Shown one piece after another: positions 60,610 through 64,000 of a stretch of DNA of 64,000 bases. A program made the position numbers and the translations under genes. Numbering within the stretch: position 1 is the stretch's first letter; the number at the start of each line of letters is the position of its first letter. The stretch is taken from assembly GCA_022599915.1 (NCBI GenBank), contig JAHZLH010000052.1:1-64000 (forward strand), given 5' to 3'. This DNA is from Actinomycetes bacterium. Lineage in GTDB: Bacteria; Actinomycetota; Actinomycetes; S36-B12; GCA-2699445. The notes under the pieces were generated by a model. It did no database searches and was not told where the DNA came from. It worked only from the letters and a program-made list of their open reading frames with translations.

Positions 60610-62487
60610 ATGAAGCGCCTAGTCGCCTGTTTCGTGGCCGTACTGGTTGTCACTGGCTTATCCGGAACTACCGCAGGATCGGCCGCTGCTGCTGCGGGTG
60701 ATCTGGATCCCGGCTTTACCCCACCTGCTCTCAACGGCAGCGTGTACTCAATGGCCTCATTGGATGACGGCGGATACGTTATCGGCGGCGCCTTCACCAA
60801 TGCTGGTGGCAGCGGTCAGAGTCGGCTGGCGAAGTTGAACGCCGACGGCAGTCTCGACAACAATTTCAATCCGCCAGACTTCGACGACACCATCAAGACG
60901 GTAGTGGCTCTCAAGAACGGTCAGTATTTGATCGGCGGCGAGTTCGAGAATGTCGGCACTTCTGGATACCCTCACTTAGTGCGCTTGAACGCCAACGGCG
61001 CCATCGACACCAGCTTCACCCCTCCCGCCTTTACCAACGATGTCTATTCAGCCGCAGTGCTCGCTAGCGGCAAATATTTGATCGGCGGGCGCTTCACAGA
61101 TATTGGTAGCTCAGGCCGCAACGTTGTTGTCAGATTGGAAGAGAACGGCGATCTGGATTCCGCCTTCACCACATCGTTAACGGGAAGGGCCGCCGCAGTC
61201 GTGGAGGTTAGTGCCAATCGGTATCTCATCGGCGGGGAATTCACGAACACGAATCCGCGGTTCCGGCTCGCACTGGTGGACTCGAACGGTTCTCCTGCGG
61301 CCGGATTCACTCCACCAGATCTCTCCGCCAGAGTGACGTCTATCGCACTGCTCAGCGACGGTAAGTACCTTGTCGGCGGTGACTTCAATGACGCTGGCTG
61401 CAGTGGCTGCGACAAAGTCGCGCGGGTGAACGCGGATGGCTCCATCGATACCTCTTTCACCCCACCGGCCCTTGATGAGCGGGTGTATTCAGTCGCCGCC
61501 CTCGATGACGGCAAGTACCTCGTCGGTGGTGACTTCGATGACGCTGGCTGCAGTGGCTGCGACAAAGTCGCACGCCTGAACGCGGATGGAAGTAGTGACA
61601 CTGGCTTCAGTCCTCCCGCCCTCAGCCAGGATGTGTATTCGGTCGCCGCCCTCAGCGATGGTAAGTACCTCATCGGTGGGTTCTTCACCCTCGCTATTGA
61701 CGGTAAGGAGACTCGCGTGGCGCGACTGCTCTCCGACCCGCCAGGACCTCCCACGTCCGTCACAGTTGCTGCGGGCGATGGGTCGGCAGTTGTCGCTTGG
61801 ACCGCACCCGCGTCTCCTGGCGGGTCCCCTATTACGAGTTACACCGCAACTGCCGCACCAGGCGGAGCATCGTGCACCAGTACCACCAACTCGTGCACCA
61901 TCACCGGTCTGACCAATGGCACCAGCTTCACCGTGACGGTGACGGCTACCAACGCTCAGGGAACCTCTGCACCTTCCGTGCCAAGTTCACCCTCCACGCC
62001 AAGTTCGCCCTTCACGCCGGCCCAGCCCGCTACCCCAGATCCGGTAACCGACACGGTGCCTGCACCTGTACCTGGACCTGGGCCTGCTCCCACTACTTCC
62101 CCCGTTACTGCCCCTGCGCCCGCATTGGGCACTCCTGGCAAGGTGAGGAAACTGCGGAGAGTGGACCTCATCCAAAATGGAGCCACCCTGACCTGGAAAC
62201 GACCAAAGAATGACGGTGGCACTCCGGTCACGAAGTATCAGTATCGGATCAAAAAGAGCGGCGAAAGCTGGCAGGCCTGGAACGGCAAGCAGACGAAGAA
62301 ATTGAAAATGTCCCGAACCAACCGGTATTCCACGACCTTTACCAAACTGGTCAGAGATCGGGGGCTCAAGCCCAGTTCGGCTTACACCGTCGAAGTGAGG
62401 GCGAAGAACTCTGTCGGACACGGACCAGCGAAACGGTTCAAATTCCGCACGAAAAGTGGAATTCCGGTACTTCCCGGCAACGGCTAG
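60610..62487 (+). CDS. Secreted seven-repeat delta-60 (DUF5122) beta-propeller with two FnIII domains
   Basis: A 625-residue exported protein. GGAGAAG precedes the ATG. The signal peptide (KRLVACFVAVLVVTGLSG) ends near SAAAAAG. Residues ~33-370 hold seven repeats of ~50 residues with the pattern FTPPAL...VYSVAALDDGKYLIGG.F...LNADGS.D, matching the delta-60 propeller family. Two consecutive repeats contain an unusual AGCSGCDK, a possible disulfide. An FnIII domain (PPTSVTVAAGDGSAVVAWTA, ~376-465) follows, then a Pro/Thr linker and a second, basic FnIII-like domain (GATLTWKRPKNDGGTPVTKY). It is probably adhesive or carbohydrate-binding; the ligand is unknown. It sits in the gene-poor right end. 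Confidence 0.85.
   Translation: MKRLVACFVAVLVVTGLSGTTAGSAAAAAGDLDPGFTPPALNGSVYSMASLDDGGYVIGGAFTNAGGSGQSRLAKLNADGSLDNNFNPPDFDDTIKTVVALKNGQYLIGGEFENVGTSGYPHLVRLNANGAIDTSFTPPAFTNDVYSAAVLASGKYLIGGRFTDIGSSGRNVVVRLEENGDLDSAFTTSLTGRAAAVVEVSANRYLIGGEFTNTNPRFRLALVDSNGSPAAGFTPPDLSARVTSIALLSDGKYLVGGDFNDAGCSGCDKVARVNADGSIDTSFTPPALDERVYSVAALDDGKYLVGGDFDDAGCSGCDKVARLNADGSSDTGFSPPALSQDVYSVAALSDGKYLIGGFFTLAIDGKETRVARLLSDPPGPPTSVTVAAGDGSAVVAWTAPASPGGSPITSYTATAAPGGASCTSTTNSCTITGLTNGTSFTVTVTATNAQGTSAPSVPSSPSTPSSPFTPAQPATPDPVTDTVPAPVPGPGPAPTTSPVTAPAPALGTPGKVRKLRRVDLIQNGATLTWKRPKNDGGTPVTKYQYRIKKSGESWQAWNGKQTKKLKMSRTNRYSTTFTKLVRDRGLKPSSAYTVEVRAKNSVGHGPAKRFKFRTKSGIPVLPGNG
61381..61575. repeat. Near-identical duplicated 150-base propeller repeat units
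   Basis: The segment starting at 61381 (GACTTCAATGACGCTGGCTG) recurs at 61531 with GACTTCGATGACGCTGGCTG. Both are followed by the same CAGTGGCTGCGACAAAGTCG. Spacing is exactly 150 bases, one propeller blade. It looks like a recent blade duplication. Confidence 0.8.
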
Positions 62488-62489
62488 CG

Positions 62490-62548
62490 ACACCACACCC
62501 TGAAGCACCCGAAGTGATCACAGGTACTTCGCCGTTTCCTGGTGGTGT
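62490..62548 (+). terminator. Nested hairpin after the propeller gene
   Basis: ACACCAC (62490-62496) pairs with GTGGTGT (62542-62548), enclosing CGAAGT (62510-62515) paired with ACTTCG (62526-62531). It begins 3 bases after the stop codon. No T tract follows. Confidence 0.5.
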
Positions 62549-62879
62549 GCCGGGACTGGCGTGAGACTCTGCCGCGGGTTCGCTACCGGTACTTCTGCGT
62601 GCGGTAACGGTGAGGCGGAGACTGCGCCCCGTGCAGCAATCGAACCTGCGGCCTACCGCTGAGCAGGCGGTAACTGCTGCGCGGTCTACGCACCACATAC
62701 CAAGCGCCGCGAACCTCGTTTTTGCGCTCAAAAACCTCGTTTTCCGGCGTTTCCACCTAGTCATTTCCGATCACCTAAATCGTGCTGGGACACAGATTGG
62801 GGTCGACGAGGCGAGGGCTACATCCCACGCCCTAAACCCTTCTCACCCTGAACCCCCTCCCAAGCGAAAGGACCCCACC
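62549..62879. other. Intergenic region upstream of the integrase fragment, with a tRNA-like T-arm
   Basis: No gene is supported. On the minus strand near 62628-62665 the sequence GCCGCAGGTTCGATTGCTGC resembles a tRNA T arm followed by ACGGGGC, with an anticodon-arm-like ACCGC-CTGCTCA-GCGGT before it. No matching 5' acceptor GCCCCGT is present in place, so it is not a working tRNA. It may be an attachment-site remnant. Confidence 0.3.
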
Positions 62880-63179
62880 GTGAAGTACACACTCGACGAT
62901 CGTGACGACATCGTCCTCTACGAACCAACGAAGTCGAAGCCCTACTGGCGAATCGCGTACCAAGACACACGTGGGGCCCGGCAGTTCAAAGGCGGCGAAA
63001 AGACCGCTGAAGAAGCCGAGATGGTGGCACGCGCCCTCGCCGACGAACTGGACAGCGCTCCCCACATCAAGTACCCGCAACGCACCGTTGCACAGTTGGG
63101 CGACTGGTGGCTGGACCCCCAGCGGACAGACCAATGGGGTGACAAAACACGATTGAACAAGAAAGGCCCGCTACCTTGA
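62880..63179 (+). pseudogene. N-terminal fragment of a phage-type tyrosine integrase
   Basis: GTG 62880, with AAAGGA upstream, opens 99 codons. The fragment has an arm-type DNA-binding region (KPYWRIAYQDTRGARQFKGG, then TAEEAEMVARALADELD) and the start of the core-binding domain (RTVAQLGDWWLDPQRTDQW), a pattern usual in actinobacterial site-specific integrases of ~370-400 residues. It stops after ...NKKGPLP at 63179. No catalytic R...HxxR...Y domain follows in any frame I read, so it is truncated and surely inactive as a recombinase. It marks a decayed integrative element. Family assignment rests on short similarity. Confidence 0.55.
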
Positions 63180-63814
63180 GGTTCTTCCCAGCCTGTGCGT
63201 TATCTTTTGCGTTTCCAGTGCTGACGGCGGACCTCTCCAGAGGTTGTCTGGTAGCCGTGCGGTTTGTTGAGCGAGTGACCCCTCGTTTGACGCACTTTTC
63301 TTTTTTTCCGCTTCGACGGGATCTGGAATGAGACGTCATGGGGCCTCACCTCGACTATCTTTTAGGGCCTGTCTCGCCAGAAATTCGAGCTGTCCTCGAG
63401 TGACTTCCGCGGTTCGTAACACCCGCCCCAGTTCCTGCATCGCGCAGGAAATAACAACAATCTGATGATTTCACGCTGGATAGAAACGTTGGATGCGTCC
63501 AGTGTGCTTGGCCAGTCCGTGACTACTTTCGCGGGGTGTCAGGCCGAGGGCTGCGCTTCAATTCCCGATTCTCTTGTTCAAGTCTGGTGTTGGGCGGATA
63601 GGAACCCACGGGGAGGTCTCACTAGGGTCGCAGCCCCATCTAGTCCATAGAGCCCCAAGCGAGACCCTTTCGCTTAGCCGCTTTTGGTCACGCGCTTTCT
63701 CGGAACGCGGCCGGGTTCTTTGGGGAGAAGCCTGGCCCAGGTCGGTTAGCCACGGATTAAGGATGAGCGTTGCTGCTCATGAATAGGTATCGCGCCCACC
63801 TGCTCCACCGGGGG
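63180..63814. other. Long intergenic region, probable element scar
   Basis: About 635 bases without a convincing gene. Several short frames exist on both strands, all interrupted. One minus-strand stretch near 63340-63450 (MQELGRVLRTAEVTRGQLEF...) looks protein-like but is only 34 codons long and may be a gene remnant. A T-rich run lies at 63296-63308. No clear RNA or inverted repeat was recognised. Confidence 0.4.
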
Positions 63815-64000
63815 TCAGGCAGCGGAGACTGAGAGCACGATCTTGCCGACGTGGGCCCTGGCCGTGAAGTCGGCCTGAGCCTGGTGGATCTGCGTGAGTG
63901 GATAGGAGCGCGCTACCAATGGCGCGATATCGCCATCCTCGATGCGCCGTACCAGTGCGGTGAACACCCCCTCGTCGATGATCGTGCCGCCGAACAGACT
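63815..64000 (-). CDS. Zinc-type alcohol dehydrogenase / quinone oxidoreductase, C-terminal end only
   Basis: The minus strand reads an uninterrupted frame from the right edge to TGA at 63815-63817. The 61 visible residues start SLFGGTIIDEGVFTALVRRI and continue through DGDIAPLVARSYPLTQIHQA to FTARAHVGKIVLSVSAA. This is the usual end of MDR-superfamily enzymes (helix, then HVGKIVL strand). The catalytic and NAD(P)-binding parts are outside the window, so zinc dependence and substrate cannot be judged. It is the first ordinary gene to the right of the putative element scar. Confidence 0.82.
   Translation of the reverse strand, partial: SLFGGTIIDEGVFTALVRRIEDGDIAPLVARSYPLTQIHQAQADFTARAHVGKIVLSVSAA

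Noticed and set aside
62628-62665. A functional tRNA gene on the minus strand
   Set aside because: A T-arm-like and an anticodon-arm-like segment are present, but no 5' acceptor or D arm pairs correctly. Kept only as a possible att remnant.

Overview
This window looks like one contiguous stretch of an actinobacterial (Actinomycetota) chromosome. It has high GC, frequent GTG starts and many 4-base ATGA/GTGA stop-start overlaps. Marker genes and layouts are typical of the phylum: a rex-hemA-hemC-hemD-hemB run, MurT/GatD, a CopD-CtaG fusion, DUF501, a GlpR/SepX-type division protein beside a MoeA-like protein, and a protein O-mannosyltransferase divergent from rsmI. From memory, the order of 5-FCL, galU, moeA-like, rimJ-like and glpR, and the block metG-tatD-ksgA-ispE / pth-rplY-prs-glmU / mfd-mazG / eno-ftsB-DUF501-ppx, resembles the Rv0990-Rv1026 part of the Mycobacterium tuberculosis map. 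I cannot name a genus. No rRNA, CRISPR array or intact transposon was seen.

Layout. 1-7.1 kb (minus): tetrapyrrole genes hemB (cut by the window edge), hemD, hemC and hemA with the redox repressor rex, then a ROK sugar kinase and a DUF2510/YbjQ protein. 7.1-11.4 kb (plus): murT, gatD, an MFS transporter, a possible short ORF and msrA. 11.7-18.3 kb: mixed accessory genes, namely a secreted propeller/FnIII protein, DUF1801, an L,D-transpeptidase, an orphan PqqD/RRE-like protein, a crotonase-fold protein lacking both usual glutamates, an SGNH hydrolase, DUF4287 and a Bax-inhibitor-1 protein. 18.6-34.9 kb (minus): tRNA-Leu, def, an ACT protein, ppx, DUF501, ftsB, eno, a DUF885 protein, mazG, a SurA-like lipoprotein, mfd, a CysQ-like phosphatase, pth, rplY, prs and glmU, with tRNA-Gln just upstream. 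35.2-42.0 kb: a desaturase and TetR pair, then ispE, rsmA, tatD, metG and rsmI. 42.1-51.7 kb: a protein mannosyltransferase, copC and copD-ctaG, DUF3048, tRNA-Ala, glpR/sepX, a GNAT enzyme, a Glp-like MoeA homologue, galU and 5-FCL. 51.7-60.1 kb: a penicillin acylase-family enzyme, a membrane protein, a predicted DNA glycosylase, a saccharopine dehydrogenase-like protein, a SAF protein, an FmdB zinc ribbon, twin crcB genes and a Tat lipoprotein resembling PotD.

The right end (60.1-64.0 kb) is different. It is gene-poor, carries a seven-repeat secreted propeller protein and the N-terminal stub of a phage-type integrase, and then about 630 bp with no convincing gene before a cut-off zinc-type alcohol dehydrogenase. 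I read this as the scar of an integrative element.

The most interesting theme is proteins that keep a fold while losing catalytic motifs: the MoeA homologue beside its likely division receptor, a DUF885 peptidase without the HExxPGH glutamate, and a crotonase without either glutamate. No complete new system (defence island, biosynthetic cluster, phage) can be supported from the sequence.
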